Positions 31,433 to 41,250 are shown, counted from the stretch's first letter. The stretch is 64,000 bases of DNA from Fibrivirga algicola (GCF_011742925.1 NZ_WAEL01000003.1:124001-188000), one strand, 5' to 3'. Notes: generated from the letters alone by a model not told the origin. Translations and numbers: made by a program.

Positions 31433-33661
31433 TTAGGCAGCCTGCAAAGGCAAGGTAATACGAAACTCGGTAAACTGCCCCGCTTCTGAGGCTACGTTGA
31501 TTGTACCGCCATGCCCTTTTGTAATGATGTCGTAACTCAGGCTAAGGCCCAACCCCGTACCCGACCCGGTAGGCTTTGTGGTGAAAAATGGCTGGAATAT
31601 TTTGCTGCGCACCTCATCGGGAATTCCGATGCCGTTATCCCGTACGCGGATTTCGACCTGCTTGCCAATCTTCGTTGTCTGAACAGTGACTGTGGGCGCA
31701 TACCCCGCCTCGCCAAGCAAAACGCGTTGCTGAACAGCATAAAAGGCGTTGTTGAAGAGGTTGAGCAGCACCCGGCCAATATCCTGAGCCACCAGCCCCA
31801 CCTGCGGGAGTTTAGGATCCAGTTCGGCGCGGAAGCTGGCGTTGAAGCTCTTGTCTTTCGCCCGCAGACCATGGTAGCTCAGCCGCAGGTACTCATCAGC
31901 CAGGGCGTTCAGGTCGGTGGGTTCCCGCTGGCCGGTGCTGGTGCGGCTATGCTGGAGCATATTGCGCACAATGCCCGAAGCCCGCTGGCCATGATGACTG
32001 ATCTTGGTCAGGTTCAGATTCAGGTCGGTCAGCAATTCTTCTTCCAGTCCCGCATCCCGTTCGACGTCGGGGCGCTGGCGCTCCTCAAGCAGTTCATTAA
32101 CCAGATCGACTGACACTTCCGAGAAGTTATTGACGAAGTTGAGCGGGTTCTGAATCTCGTGGGCAATGCCCGCCGTCAACTCACCCAACGAGGCCATTTT
32201 CTCTTTCTGAACAAGCTGGTTCTGGGTCGCTCGCAGTTCATCCAGCGACTCCTGCAACTGAGCCGTTCGTTCAGCCACCTGCCGTTCCAGCGTTTCCTTC
32301 TGGCGAGCCAACAACGTTTGACGTTCTTTTTCCTGCTCAAATGACTGCCGCGATAAGCGCTGCACTTCCAGCAGTTGCCCCGCCATCCGACGTTGCGTGA
32401 ACACGAACGAACGGGCAATATAAAGCGAGATCGATAGGGGTATGAAAAGTACAGCGAGGTAATAGATGACCTGCTGCGTAAAATCTGATAGCGGCAGGAG
32501 TCGGAGCGGGGTCAGCTGGTCGAATGAATAAATGCAGAACACGGTAAACAACACCAGCGCGCTGAGCATCCCGCCAATGATGAACTCGCCACCCCACTTT
32601 TTACGCCCCAACAGCATGATACGGCTGCACTCGGCCGTGCCCAAGAGTGCTGGCCCAAACTCGGCCCAGTCGGCACCGGTGTGAGGAACCAGGAAGACCA
32701 TAAAGCCGAAACACGCTATTGCCGCCGCGATCAGAAAATAGATCAGCCCAAACGGTTTTTCGTAGATCGTATAGATGGCTGTCACCAGAGCGATATACCC
32801 CACCGGATACGCCAGCGTACCCATCAGCGCCCAATTAACGTATGAATCATAGGTCTCGATGATACCCAGAATCTGCATAATGGCCAGAAACGCTATGGCA
32901 AAGGCCGCACAGGCCAGAGCCAGCGCACCGTTGGCTCTATCGTTGGTGTTATACGCGAAGAACATGCCGTGCAGCAGCGCCAGCATCACGAATAGGCCGG
33001 TCGTGAACGTAGCGATGAGCCGCTGCCAGCGCACGGTAAACGGCTCTACTATCGGTTGATCGCCGTCGCGCAACTGAGCCAGTAGCAGCGACTGGCTGGG
33101 GGGCTGATAATTCCCCCAATGAGCCTCTCCACTCACGGCAAACCGAATGGCCAGCACGATGTTTCCGGCCGAATCGGGCTGAACGACCAGGGTGTGTCTG
33201 ACCGACGAGGATGTAGGTCCGGCAGGGCGGCTCTCATCGGGGAACGTACCTGTCAGGCGCAGCCGCCTGCCGTTTACAAAGAGTTCGGTAGCCGCCGTTT
33301 GCCGCCACACCAGCGCCAACCCTTTCTGACGAAACTCGGGTTTTAGATAGAGCCTCAGGCGCAGCCACCCAAGTTTCTCCGGCAGTTGAGGGAGCAGGGC
33401 CGAAACAGGCTGGGCGGGGTCAAGTCGCTGCCACGTTGAATCGACCAGATCAGCACGGCTCCACTCCGGGTCGTCGCCCGCCCGAAACGCCCAGCTACTG
33501 GTTGGCTTTCCTGCTAGTGTCGCACCAGATTTGGCCGTGCCTGTAAGCGGAAACCCGGTTTCGGGTAAGCTATCAACGACGACGACCTGACCTATCGCCA
33601 GCGAAGCAACGAGCCAGCCAATCAGTACGAGCACTAAGCGGGACATAAGATGGGGTTTCAA
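31433..33661 (-). CDS. 7TMR-DISM sensor histidine kinase
   Basis: The 742-residue protein has a signal peptide (an ATG five codons further in, at 33646, is an equally good start), a periplasmic beta-sandwich domain (about 30-205, with GWLRLRLYL and ELFVNGRRL), seven membrane helices (about 215-420), a coiled-coil, a HisKA domain ([12 protein letters not shown]) and a HATPase_c domain with DNGIGIP and [10 protein letters not shown]. The 7TMR-DISM fold senses small ligands, often sugars, at the outer face. The gene runs 15 bp ahead of a second kinase with a near-identical core, and a lone receiver domain follows, so the three form one two-component unit. Confidence 0.94.
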   Translation of the reverse strand: MKPHLMSRLVLVLIGWLVASLAIGQVVVVDSLPETGFPLTGTAKSGATLAGKPTSSWAFRAGDDPEWSRADLVDSTWQRLDPAQPVSALLPQLPEKLGWLRLRLYLKPEFRQKGLALVWRQTAATELFVNGRRLRLTGTFPDESRPAGPTSSSVRHTLVVQPDSAGNIVLAIRFAVSGEAHWGNYQPPSQSLLLAQLRDGDQPIVEPFTVRWQRLIATFTTGLFVMLALLHGMFFAYNTNDRANGALALACAAFAIAFLAIMQILGIIETYDSYVNWALMGTLAYPVGYIALVTAIYTIYEKPFGLIYFLIAAAIACFGFMVFLVPHTGADWAEFGPALLGTAECSRIMLLGRKKWGGEFIIGGMLSALVLFTVFCIYSFDQLTPLRLLPLSDFTQQVIYYLAVLFIPLSISLYIARSFVFTQRRMAGQLLEVQRLSRQSFEQEKERQTLLARQKETLERQVAERTAQLQESLDELRATQNQLVQKEKMASLGELTAGIAHEIQNPLNFVNNFSEVSVDLVNELLEERQRPDVERDAGLEEELLTDLNLNLTKISHHGQRASGIVRNMLQHSRTSTGQREPTDLNALADEYLRLSYHGLRAKDKSFNASFRAELDPKLPQVGLVAQDIGRVLLNLFNNAFYAVQQRVLLGEAGYAPTVTVQTTKIGKQVEIRVRDNGIGIPDEVRSKIFQPFFTTKPTGSGTGLGLSLSYDIITKGHGGTINVASEAGQFTEFRITLPLQAA
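31735..32220. repeat. Direct repeat, copy 2: kinase core of the 7TMR histidine kinase
   Basis: This is the partner of the copy at about 30320-30800, offset by roughly 1.42 kb and in the same orientation. Outside these borders the two kinase genes diverge sharply, in both the sensor half and the last ATPase segment, so the similarity is limited to the dimerisation and phosphotransfer core. Confidence 0.75.
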
Positions 33662-33767
33662 ACACCTAAAGAAACGCCTTTAGGCGCAAAGCGACAAGTC
33701 AGATAGTCGCGGAGTGTGCCAGCATTCCATATACGGTCGGGAAGCAGGCCGTGCGGAGGGGCGTTTG

Positions 33768-34703
33768 TCAAGCTGTCAGCTTTGTCAGGCGTCGAATAAA
33801 ATTCTGTAGCCAATTGGTTTTTAGCAACAAGCCAAACAGTACGATGCCCGTTAAAGCACACGCAACGCCAGCCAGTACATCAAGGAGGTAGTGGTGGCTA
33901 GTGTAGACAGCTGAAAACCAGACACCTACCATGATGACCGCAAAGCCGACGTTTATAGCGCCTAATCTGTTTTTCAGGCCGTAGTATAGCACGATAACCG
34001 GGTACGACGAATGAAGCGAGGGCATGGCTGCAAACACGTTTGAGCTCTTAGCATAGATCGCGTTGAAGACCGACAACCCCGTTAGCTGATCGAACTGAGC
34101 CAGCCCAGCCGTGTTACCGGGCGTGTTAGCATGAAAAACGAAACCATGCAGCTGTACGTACCAGGGCGGCGCGGCCGGATATAGGTAATACACGACAAAA
34201 CCTAGCAGGTTGACCAGCACAAACGTAAGGGCGAATGGGAAAAACTGAGCCCGGTTCCGAACAAACAAATAGGCCGCGAAGAGCAACGGAATAGGCACCC
34301 AGGTTAGGTAAAACAGACCGGTGGCAAGGGCCAGCGAGTTGGTCCGGTGCCGCAGCCAGTACTCGTTCGGCGTCAGCAGCGCTGCGCCGTCACGGATACC
34401 GAACAACTGCTTTTCCAGGTTATACAGCGACTCGATATGAACGGTGGTATACCGGTAGTTCGGGAACGCCTTCATGTAGTCGAAGACGATCCAGTACACC
34501 ACGAAAATAGAGAAGCCAATGATAAACTTCCGGCTTGGCTCAGACGCGTAGTATAGCCCATTGATCAGGGCCAGCAAGACTAACTGGTCAGTCTTGAAAC
34601 CAACCAGTTTATACGAAACGAACAGGTACGTTAGCGAGGCCAGGCTGAGCCACAATGCCCCTTTGCCGGGCCCGGAACGGGTAATATCGGTGGGTTGGCT
34701 CAT
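33768..34703 (-). CDS. PAP2/Aur1-like inositol phosphotransferase (candidate inositol phosphorylceramide synthase)
   Basis: The 311-residue protein has about eight membrane helices and the split PAP2 motif: AMPSLHSSYP (His231) and SHHYLLDVLAG (His270 or 271, Asp275). The additional YPAAPPWY motif near 175 is typical of the Aur1 branch, which moves phosphoinositol from phosphatidylinositol to ceramide. Its genomic place next to inositol-phosphate synthase, a CDP-alcohol phosphotransferase and a PgpA-type phosphatase matches the inositol-lipid cluster of Bacteroides. It is the terminal gene on this strand. A plain lipid phosphatase role cannot be excluded from the sequence alone. Confidence 0.85.
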   Translation of the reverse strand: MSQPTDITRSGPGKGALWLSLASLTYLFVSYKLVGFKTDQLVLLALINGLYYASEPSRKFIIGFSIFVVYWIVFDYMKAFPNYRYTTVHIESLYNLEKQLFGIRDGAALLTPNEYWLRHRTNSLALATGLFYLTWVPIPLLFAAYLFVRNRAQFFPFALTFVLVNLLGFVVYYLYPAAPPWYVQLHGFVFHANTPGNTAGLAQFDQLTGLSVFNAIYAKSSNVFAAMPSLHSSYPVIVLYYGLKNRLGAINVGFAVIMVGVWFSAVYTSHHYLLDVLAGVACALTGIVLFGLLLKTNWLQNFIRRLTKLTA

Positions 34704-34721
34704 GAAACAGGTACGTGCGCG

Positions 34722-36011
34722 TTACACCGGAATCCGTTCCACCAGCGCTTCTCCCGTCGACGCGTTGGTGCCTTCAAACTGAATGTATTTTACGTTGGGC
34801 ACCCACATTGTTCCGCCCTCTATGCGCAGGTACACCCGCTTCACGATCACCTTTTTCTTGTTCACCGTAGTGTACACGTAGTAGGTGTTCTGCGCCGTTT
34901 TGGCCAGGTGAAAGGGTAGCTTTTTGTAGGAAACAAAACTGAATTCGTACTCCTCATTCCGGAGAGGGCGCGCCTTGATTCCATAGGCAAACGTGCGCTG
35001 CACATAGGTTAACTCTTCCTGCTGACTCTGTTCGCCGTACCGAATCCAGTACGCTTTGATCGGATCATCTTTGTCTATTTGCCCGTTCTTCAGGTTCAGC
35101 GCATAGATAACTGTATTTGTGTTCGGGTCGCGCTGTAGGTAGAACAACTGATTGGGTACGTTCCTGGGAACCGGAAACGAGGCTGGCACCTGTTGTGGCT
35201 CCCGGTTGCCTGCCGGAGGGGTGACAATCCCAACTGACTGACCAGCTATAGGCCCCAGCAGAAGCAGCGCTACCAATAGGGCGGTAGGTGGGGTGGTTCG
35301 TTTCTCTTTTTCATCAAGGGCCGCCTTCGAATCGAGCAGCCGGTTGTAGGCGGTAATATTGGTCATCACGGCCATCACGGCCAGTGGAAGGGTAAAAATT
35401 GACATGGTTTCAAAGATATGCACCGGAACGCCCGGGACGGTTATCCTGAAGTCGGGACCAAGCAGAGGAGCCAGACAACCGCAGGCCAGGGCCGACACCC
35501 CAATGGTGATGACCCGTTCGGGTCGCTGCATCAGTCCGCTTTTACATTCGATGCCCAACCCCTCCGCACGGGCACGGGTGTAGCTAACCATCATAGAGCC
35601 AATAAGGGCAATGAATGCGAACAGGGAACTGAAAAAATAATGCTGGGCGATGAGGTAGTAACAAATCCCCAGAAACAGGATGAGTTCGCTGTACCGGTCC
35701 AGCACCGAATCGAAAAGAGCACCGTACAGCGAACTCATCTTCCCAAGCCGTGCTACCTGACCATCCAGCATGTCGAATAAACCAGCGAACAGCACCAACG
35801 CACCTGCCCAGCCGATGTAGCTAAAATCGCCCCGATGTTCTGGTTCGCCACCAGCGATAAAAATCAGCGCCACGCCAATGTTCAGCACCAGCCCGATCGT
35901 GGTGACCATATTTGGAGTTAACCCCAGCCGGATCAGGAGCCTGACAAATGGATTGATGAGTGCATAAATACCCTGTTGAATTTTGGTTCGGAATGGAAGT
36001 GCCTGTGACAT
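34722..36011 (-). CDS. CDP-alcohol phosphatidyltransferase fused to DUF4833 (candidate phosphatidylinositol phosphate synthase)
   Basis: Residues 1-235 are a CDP-alcohol phosphotransferase with the full signature D80-x2-D83-G-x2-A-R-x8-G97-x3-D101-x3-D105 and about six helices. In the cluster context it should join CDP-diacylglycerol with inositol-1-phosphate to make phosphatidylinositol phosphate. After a further hydrophobic helix (about 242-258, followed by GQS), residues 278-429 form a DUF4833 domain, probably periplasmic. In Bacteroides I recall DUF4833 as a separate gene of the same cluster, so a fusion supports a shared job. The downstream PAP2 gene follows by 18 bp. DUF4833 function is not known to me. 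Confidence 0.85.
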   Translation of the reverse strand: MSQALPFRTKIQQGIYALINPFVRLLIRLGLTPNMVTTIGLVLNIGVALIFIAGGEPEHRGDFSYIGWAGALVLFAGLFDMLDGQVARLGKMSSLYGALFDSVLDRYSELILFLGICYYLIAQHYFFSSLFAFIALIGSMMVSYTRARAEGLGIECKSGLMQRPERVITIGVSALACGCLAPLLGPDFRITVPGVPVHIFETMSIFTLPLAVMAVMTNITAYNRLLDSKAALDEKEKRTTPPTALLVALLLLGPIAGQSVGIVTPPAGNREPQQVPASFPVPRNVPNQLFYLQRDPNTNTVIYALNLKNGQIDKDDPIKAYWIRYGEQSQQEELTYVQRTFAYGIKARPLRNEEYEFSFVSYKKLPFHLAKTAQNTYYVYTTVNKKKVIVKRVYLRIEGGTMWVPNVKYIQFEGTNASTGEALVERIPV

Positions 36012-36318
36012 ACCCGGAAGGCGTTAATCATTAAGAGTCTAAAGTGGCGTGGGTACGTATGTTCCACTGCGACACGCTGAAATGAAGGAGGTGATTGAGC
36101 CGCTCACCCAGACCGACCCGAAAGCATGTAAACACAGTAGCTTTCGGACACATGCCTGCTTGCGGCGCGTTTGACCCTGCGTAGAGGTAAATAGAACTCC
36201 GAAGGCACCTACTGAGAATTGGTACAACGCTGAATTCGGCTTCGGATTGTTGGCATGAGGTCAGTAGCAGCTATAAGGAGTACAGGCCGCTTCGCTGCTG
36301 AGAACCTCGCTGTATAGC
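36012..36318. other. Non-coding gap inside the inositol-lipid cluster
   Basis: These 307 bp separate the fused phosphotransferase gene from the phosphatase gene. A 62-codon frame at 36039-36227 on the minus strand has no protein-like features. I see no hairpin or promoter match. The gap suggests that the phosphotransferase and PAP2 genes have their own promoter. Confidence 0.5.
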
Positions 36319-36780
36319 TCATAAAATGCTGTAGGCCACCACGGTTCGTAGTACTAAATTGGCGTAAAGGCCAGCCAACAGGTCATCGAACATTACCCCC
36401 CAGCCGCCACTTAATTTTTCCAATTTTCGAATCCCAAGCGGCTTGGCAATATCGAAAAAGCGAAAAAGAACTAAACCCAGTAAGAGGCTGGTGGCCGTAA
36501 TTGGAATAAAAAGCAGCGTAAGGCACATGCCCGCCAGTTCGTCGATCACCACCCGGTAATTGTCTTTACCCCAGTACTGCTCAACTACATTAGCCGACCA
36601 GATGCCGACAGCCGTTAGCGCAACAGTGACCAGCACTGGTGTATGAATGAGATAGCCACCGGGAGAAACAGCACCCGGCCGGGTCAGGTACCAGACCGCA
36701 CAACACACGACCGACGCTACGGTGCCCCCGCCTTTGGGGACGTAACCGATACCCAACCCGGTGGCTATCAACTTATGCAT
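36319..36780 (-). CDS. PgpA-family phosphatase (candidate phosphatidylinositol-phosphate phosphatase)
   Basis: The 153-residue membrane protein matches phosphatidylglycerophosphatase A: GIGYVPKGGGTVAS near the start, VIDELAGM near 82, FRFFDIAKPLGIRKLEK near 110 and GGWGVMFDDLLAG near 128. The aspartates bind Mg. In most bacteria PgpA makes phosphatidylglycerol; here its gene lies 3 bp after the inositol-1-phosphate synthase gene, which suggests that it removes the phosphate from phosphatidylinositol phosphate, as reported for the Bacteroides cluster. Three to four helices are predicted. The substrate is inferred from context. Confidence 0.88.
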   Translation of the reverse strand: MHKLIATGLGIGYVPKGGGTVASVVCCAVWYLTRPGAVSPGGYLIHTPVLVTVALTAVGIWSANVVEQYWGKDNYRVVIDELAGMCLTLLFIPITATSLLLGLVLFRFFDIAKPLGIRKLEKLSGGWGVMFDDLLAGLYANLVLRTVVAYSIL

Positions 36781-36783
36781 AAT

Positions 36784-38109
36784 TTATACCGTCTGAGACA
36801 GGTTTTCGAAATCTTCGAGTCCCAGCGGCGTGATCAGATCTTCGCCCATCAGGAAACGAAGTGTGTTTTCAAGTTTGGTCAGTTGCTTGAAGATGTCGTG
36901 TTCAGGAGCCTGCCCTTCTTCCGTCTGTGGCGACTTGAAATAGAACGACAGCCATTCCTGAATACCACTCATCTCAGCCCGTTTCGCGAGGTCCATAAAC
37001 AGGGCGAGGTCAAGTACCAGCGGCGCGGCCAAAATAGAGTCGCGGCAGAGGAAGTTGATCTTGATCTGCATCTGGTAGCCCAGCCAACCAAAAATATCGA
37101 TGTTGTCCCAACTCTCTTTGTTATCGCCATGAGGCGGGTAGTAATTGATCCTGACTTTATGGTACATATCACCGTAGAGTTCATGGTTCTCTTCAGGCTT
37201 GAAGATTTCGTCCAGTACGCTCAGCTTCGACACTTCTTTGGTTTTGAAGTTATCGGGATCATCGAGTACCAGTCCGTCGCGGTTACCCAAAATATTGGTT
37301 GAGAACCAGCCCGTAACGCCCAGCGCCCGCGCATGCAGACCGGGAGCCACGATTGTTTTCATCAACGTCTGGCCCGTCTTGAAATCCTTGCCGGCAATGG
37401 GCGTATTGGTCAGGTAGGCCAGTTCATGCAGGGCCGGAATATCGACCGTCAGGTTAGGTGCACCATTGGCAAACGGAACCCCACATTTGAGGGCTGCGTA
37501 GGCGTAGAGCATACTTGGCGCAATGGCGGGGTCGTTGTTACGCAAACCCGCCTCAAAACTCGCCAGACTGGCATGCACGGCACTTTCTTCGAAATATATT
37601 TCGGTTGAGCCACACCAGATCATGACCAGCCGACTGCACCCGTTAGTTGCCTTAAACTGCTCGATATCGTCGATCAGCGCCTGAGCCAGTTCGTAGCGCG
37701 TATCGGCTTCTTTCACGTTGGTACCTTCCAGATTCTTCGCGTACCGTTTATCGAAAGCGGCTTTCATGGGCACGATCGTTTCCAACTCGGCACGAACAGC
37801 ATTCAACAAGCCCGGTTCCAGTACTTTTGCTTGCAGGGCAGCTTGGTATACATTGTCGGAATATACATCCCAACCGCCGAAAACCAGGTCATCCAGATCG
37901 GCAAGCGGAACGAAGTCCTTAATGCGAGGGCTGTTGTTGTCTGAGGGCTTACCCAACCGAAGACTCCCCATCTGAGTAAGCGAACCTACGGGTTTCGACA
38001 GTCCTTTTTTGATCGCTACCACACCAGCGATCATCGTTGTTGCCACAGCTCCCAATCCGGGAAGCAAGACACCCAATCGGCCATTGGGTTGCGTAATAGA
38101 TTGTTTCAT
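36784..38109 (-). CDS. Inositol-3-phosphate (myo-inositol-1-phosphate) synthase
   Basis: The 441-residue cytoplasmic enzyme converts glucose-6-phosphate to inositol phosphate with bound NAD. Motifs include LLPGLGAVATTMIAG (NAD-binding) near residue 14, VFGGWDVYSDN near 77, LTVDIPAL, the GKDFKTGQT active-site segment near 240, LGNRDG near 275 and SWDNIDIFGWLG near 330. Length and order match the bacterial synthases of Bacteroidota. It heads the inositol-lipid cluster, with the phosphatase gene 3 bp downstream. A perfect 7-bp palindrome lies about 115 bp upstream. Confidence is high. Confidence 0.95.
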   Translation of the reverse strand: MKQSITQPNGRLGVLLPGLGAVATTMIAGVVAIKKGLSKPVGSLTQMGSLRLGKPSDNNSPRIKDFVPLADLDDLVFGGWDVYSDNVYQAALQAKVLEPGLLNAVRAELETIVPMKAAFDKRYAKNLEGTNVKEADTRYELAQALIDDIEQFKATNGCSRLVMIWCGSTEIYFEESAVHASLASFEAGLRNNDPAIAPSMLYAYAALKCGVPFANGAPNLTVDIPALHELAYLTNTPIAGKDFKTGQTLMKTIVAPGLHARALGVTGWFSTNILGNRDGLVLDDPDNFKTKEVSKLSVLDEIFKPEENHELYGDMYHKVRINYYPPHGDNKESWDNIDIFGWLGYQMQIKINFLCRDSILAAPLVLDLALFMDLAKRAEMSGIQEWLSFYFKSPQTEEGQAPEHDIFKQLTKLENTLRFLMGEDLITPLGLEDFENLSQTV

Positions 38110-38902
38110 CCAGGTAACGTTAACTATTTCATATTGATGCTCATGACCGGACCAGGTACGTTGCCCAGTACGATTGTTCAGGCTTAATGTACTTCATACC
38201 CACTTTTTCTATGGGATACATCTTCTGTAAGCATACAGAAAAGGATGTTACACCAAATTGTTTTGGTTTGTACGCTGTAAGTTCCTGAAAGGCAAATTGA
38301 TTAAGCTACTCTCCACCAAACGGACTGCCTGACGGGTAACCGATACCAATGCAACCACAGACGGGTCAATAGACGCGACTTGTATATGCAATCGAATCCA
38401 GCCAATTCATAAAAAGTTCGCACCGTAAGCAGCACCTCGACCTTATTAATCGAGTGGTCACGTTCCCCTTATTTTAATTTAGAATTAACCTGCAATAGTC
38501 ATACAACGTGGTAGTTGACCCGCTTGTTCGTCCGGTTTCTTACACAGAAACCTGGCAGCTAATTGGGTTTCCCTATTGGCCAAGCTATGCATTCAACCAG
38601 CTGTAATCAGTCTATTATTTATATTTTTTCTAAATAATCACGATGCTTATTTGGATACAATATAAACAAGGCCTAGGTTTGCAGCGCACTTTCTGATCTA
38701 CTCAACGATGTTACTGACTTTACGCTACTTGTGGCCCTAATGGGTCCCTACCCAGCCAGCTGATTCAACGCAGCTTTCTTAACTACCTACCGCCACTCAC
38801 AGGCCCTGCAGCACGCTGGCACATTGCCAACATCTGTCCTCATGATTAGCCAGCCCTTGAGGCCCGTGGCTACACTCGATTAGTTTTAACAATACAATCT
38901 GA
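38110..38902. other. Long AT-rich divergent intergenic region
   Basis: These 793 bp between the inositol-phosphate synthase gene and the TonB receptor gene hold no supported gene. Visible signals are a perfect palindrome TTCTGTA-AGCA-TACAGAA (38223-38240), a smaller ACCAAA-TTGT-TTTGGT (38252-38267), and an imperfect one TCTAAATAA-N9-TTATTTGGA (38629-38655) in an AT-rich stretch about 250 bp before the receptor gene. Any of these could be an operator, the last one perhaps for iron control, but I see no clear Fur box. Confidence 0.45.
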
Positions 38903-41245
38903 ATGAACCGTTTATTGACTTTATCGCTCCTGCTCGTCAGCTTTTGTTCTATTGCACAGAACGCATCCGTAAAAGGGCGTATTACTACCTCTGATGGCCA
39001 ACCCGCCGAGTTTGTCAACGTTGTTATAAAGGGCACCAGCAAAGGCGTCATTGCCGATGCCGACGGCAATTACCAGCTACTGAATCTGAAGGCGGGTAGC
39101 TACACTATACAGGCCAGTTTTGTGGGGCTGAAAGCTGAAAACAAGCAGGTTGTCCTGGAGGATGCCCAGACCCTTACACTTGATTTTGCGTTAGAAGCCA
39201 ATGCCAAACAACTTCAGGAGGTGTTGGTAACCGCCAACCCCAGCAAGTATGTGACAGACTATCCGTCGATCTCCCTACGCCTGAAAACGCCTCTGCTCGA
39301 AGTACCCCAGAACATACAGGTTGTTACGGCTCAGACAATCAAAGACCAGCAGATTTTTGATATGTCGGAGGGGGTAATCCGTAACGTAAGTGGGGCTACC
39401 AAATCAGAACACTGGGAGACATACACCCGCATTGTGATGCGTGGTTCGCGGATTTCTGCTTTCCGGAATGGCATGAATGTGCAGGAAACCTGGGGGCCGC
39501 TCACCGAAGACATGAGCATGGTAGAGCGGATCGAGTTTGTCAAAGGCCCGGCCGGCTTTATGCTGGCGAGTGGTGAGCCAAGTGGCTTCTACAACGTGGT
39601 TACGAAGAAGCCGACTGGTATCACCAAAGCAGAAGTTGGCATGACAGTGGGCAGTTTCGGGACGTACCGCAATACGCTGGACCTGGACGGCAAACTGAGC
39701 AATGACGGGAAATTGCAGTACCGCCTCAACCTGATGGGGCAATTGAAAGGCTCGCACCGCGATTTCGAATACACGAACAGGGTGTCGGTTGCACCGGTGA
39801 TCAAGTACCAGATTAATCCAAGAACATCCCTCACAGCTGAGTACACGTACCAGTACGTCAACATGTCGCCCATTGGCTCCAACTACGTTTTCTCGCCGAA
39901 TCGGTTAGGCGATCTGCCGTACGATTTCTCGATTCTGGAAGGCAATATGAAGCCCAATATCGTGAAAGACCAATCGCTCTTTGTGACGCTCTCACACAGC
40001 ATCGACGATAACTGGAAACTAACCGGTCAGCTTGCCTACCTGCATTATGATCAGTTGGGTTCTAGTCTCTGGGCGTCTGGTTTCCGGGGTGACACCCTGC
40101 AACGGACCATATCGAGTTGGGATATTTTAGGCATGACCAAAGTAGGCCAGTTTTTCGTGAACGGTGATGTACAGACCGGCTTCGCAAAACACCGCATTCT
40201 GGCGGGCATCGACATGGGTGATAAAGATTATTACCATGACTTTGCTCAGGGCGGACCCATCAACGGCAGCGTCGGATTCAATGTCTACAATCCTGTATAT
40301 GGCAACGTACCTGGGAGTGCTTACCCTAAGTATGACCGTAGTCTGGACATACGGGAGCGGGCCGTTCATTACAACAACGCCTACTCGGCCATCTATGTAC
40401 AGGATGAGATCAGGCTGTTCAACGAGAAACTTCGCCTGACGCTGGCGGGCCGGTACACGACCACTAACGACGAAGACCCGTATGCTGGTGCTGTAAAAGC
40501 TGACAAGTTTACGCCCCGGCTGGGTTTGAGCTACTCACTGGCCAGAAATACGAGTCTGTACCTGGTGTATGATCAGGCCTTTGTGCCACAGGCTGGAGCA
40601 AGCTTTAGCGGCCGTAAATTTGACCCGATCACGGGCGACAACAAGGAAATTGGCTTGAAGCGGGAATGGTTCGATGGCCGCTGGATGACGTCGGTGGCGG
40701 CCTATCGCATTACCAAAAACAACGTGCTGACGCCTGATCCCCAAAATCAGTTTTTCTCTATTCAGTTAGGCCAAACTCAAACGCAGGGTGTTGAATTCGA
40801 TATTCGCGGGCAGATTTTTCCCGGCCTTGACGTAACAATGAACTATGCGCTAACAGACGGCAAAGTAACCCGCGACACGGAGAACCAGCAAGTAAACAAA
40901 CAGCTGCCCGGCACCGACAGGCACATTGCCAATGCGTGGTTGAGCTACCGGGTGCAGTCGGGTAAAGCAACGGGACTGGGCGTTTCGTTCGGGGTTCAGC
41001 GGGCGACTGGTCGTACGGCCTGGTATGGCCAGTATGACCGGGCTCTTGATGCTACCATGCCGGATTATACCCGCTTTGATGGAGCCGTCTCGTACCAGTT
41101 TGGCAAGTTTGGGGTGGCGCTCAACGTTAATAACCTGTTCAATGCCAGTCTGCTTTCTGGTGCCTATTACTCATTCAGCAATTTTTATTATTGGCAGTCA
41201 GAAGCCATGCGAAATGCTCGTTTAGGTATCAATTACAGATTCTAA
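38903..41245 (+). CDS. TonB-dependent siderophore-type receptor with carboxypeptidase-like N-terminal domain
   Basis: The 780-residue outer-membrane protein has a signal peptide (1-18, SFCSIAQ), a carboxypeptidase-regulatory-like domain (about 22-108), a plug (about 120-245, EVPQNIQVVTAQTIKDQ and GFMLASGEPSGFYNVVTKKP) and a 22-strand barrel ending in the aromatic residue of NYRF. The plug pattern is that of siderophore receptors such as FhuA or FcuA, not of SusC. A PepSY membrane protein gene follows by 5 bp, the usual partner for reducing or handling the imported ferric siderophore. Siderophore type is unknown; no Fur box was identified. Confidence 0.93.
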   Translation: MNRLLTLSLLLVSFCSIAQNASVKGRITTSDGQPAEFVNVVIKGTSKGVIADADGNYQLLNLKAGSYTIQASFVGLKAENKQVVLEDAQTLTLDFALEANAKQLQEVLVTANPSKYVTDYPSISLRLKTPLLEVPQNIQVVTAQTIKDQQIFDMSEGVIRNVSGATKSEHWETYTRIVMRGSRISAFRNGMNVQETWGPLTEDMSMVERIEFVKGPAGFMLASGEPSGFYNVVTKKPTGITKAEVGMTVGSFGTYRNTLDLDGKLSNDGKLQYRLNLMGQLKGSHRDFEYTNRVSVAPVIKYQINPRTSLTAEYTYQYVNMSPIGSNYVFSPNRLGDLPYDFSILEGNMKPNIVKDQSLFVTLSHSIDDNWKLTGQLAYLHYDQLGSSLWASGFRGDTLQRTISSWDILGMTKVGQFFVNGDVQTGFAKHRILAGIDMGDKDYYHDFAQGGPINGSVGFNVYNPVYGNVPGSAYPKYDRSLDIRERAVHYNNAYSAIYVQDEIRLFNEKLRLTLAGRYTTTNDEDPYAGAVKADKFTPRLGLSYSLARNTSLYLVYDQAFVPQAGASFSGRKFDPITGDNKEIGLKREWFDGRWMTSVAAYRITKNNVLTPDPQNQFFSIQLGQTQTQGVEFDIRGQIFPGLDVTMNYALTDGKVTRDTENQQVNKQLPGTDRHIANAWLSYRVQSGKATGLGVSFGVQRATGRTAWYGQYDRALDATMPDYTRFDGAVSYQFGKFGVALNVNNLFNASLLSGAYYSFSNFYYWQSEAMRNARLGINYRF

Positions 41246-41250
41246 GGACT

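Noticed and set aside
31511-32113. 200-codon plus-strand frame opposite the histidine kinase
   Set aside because: It is open only because of the kinase codon pattern; a similar shadow occurs opposite the duplicated core of the other kinase, as expected from the repeat.
36319-36780. PgpA as simply the housekeeping phosphatidylglycerophosphatase
   Set aside because: Not excluded by sequence, but the 3-bp spacing to inositol-phosphate synthase and the rest of the cluster favour an inositol-lipid substrate.
36643-37302. 219-codon plus-strand frame across the PgpA and inositol-phosphate synthase genes
   Set aside because: It crosses two well-supported genes on the other strand and is explained by their codon use.
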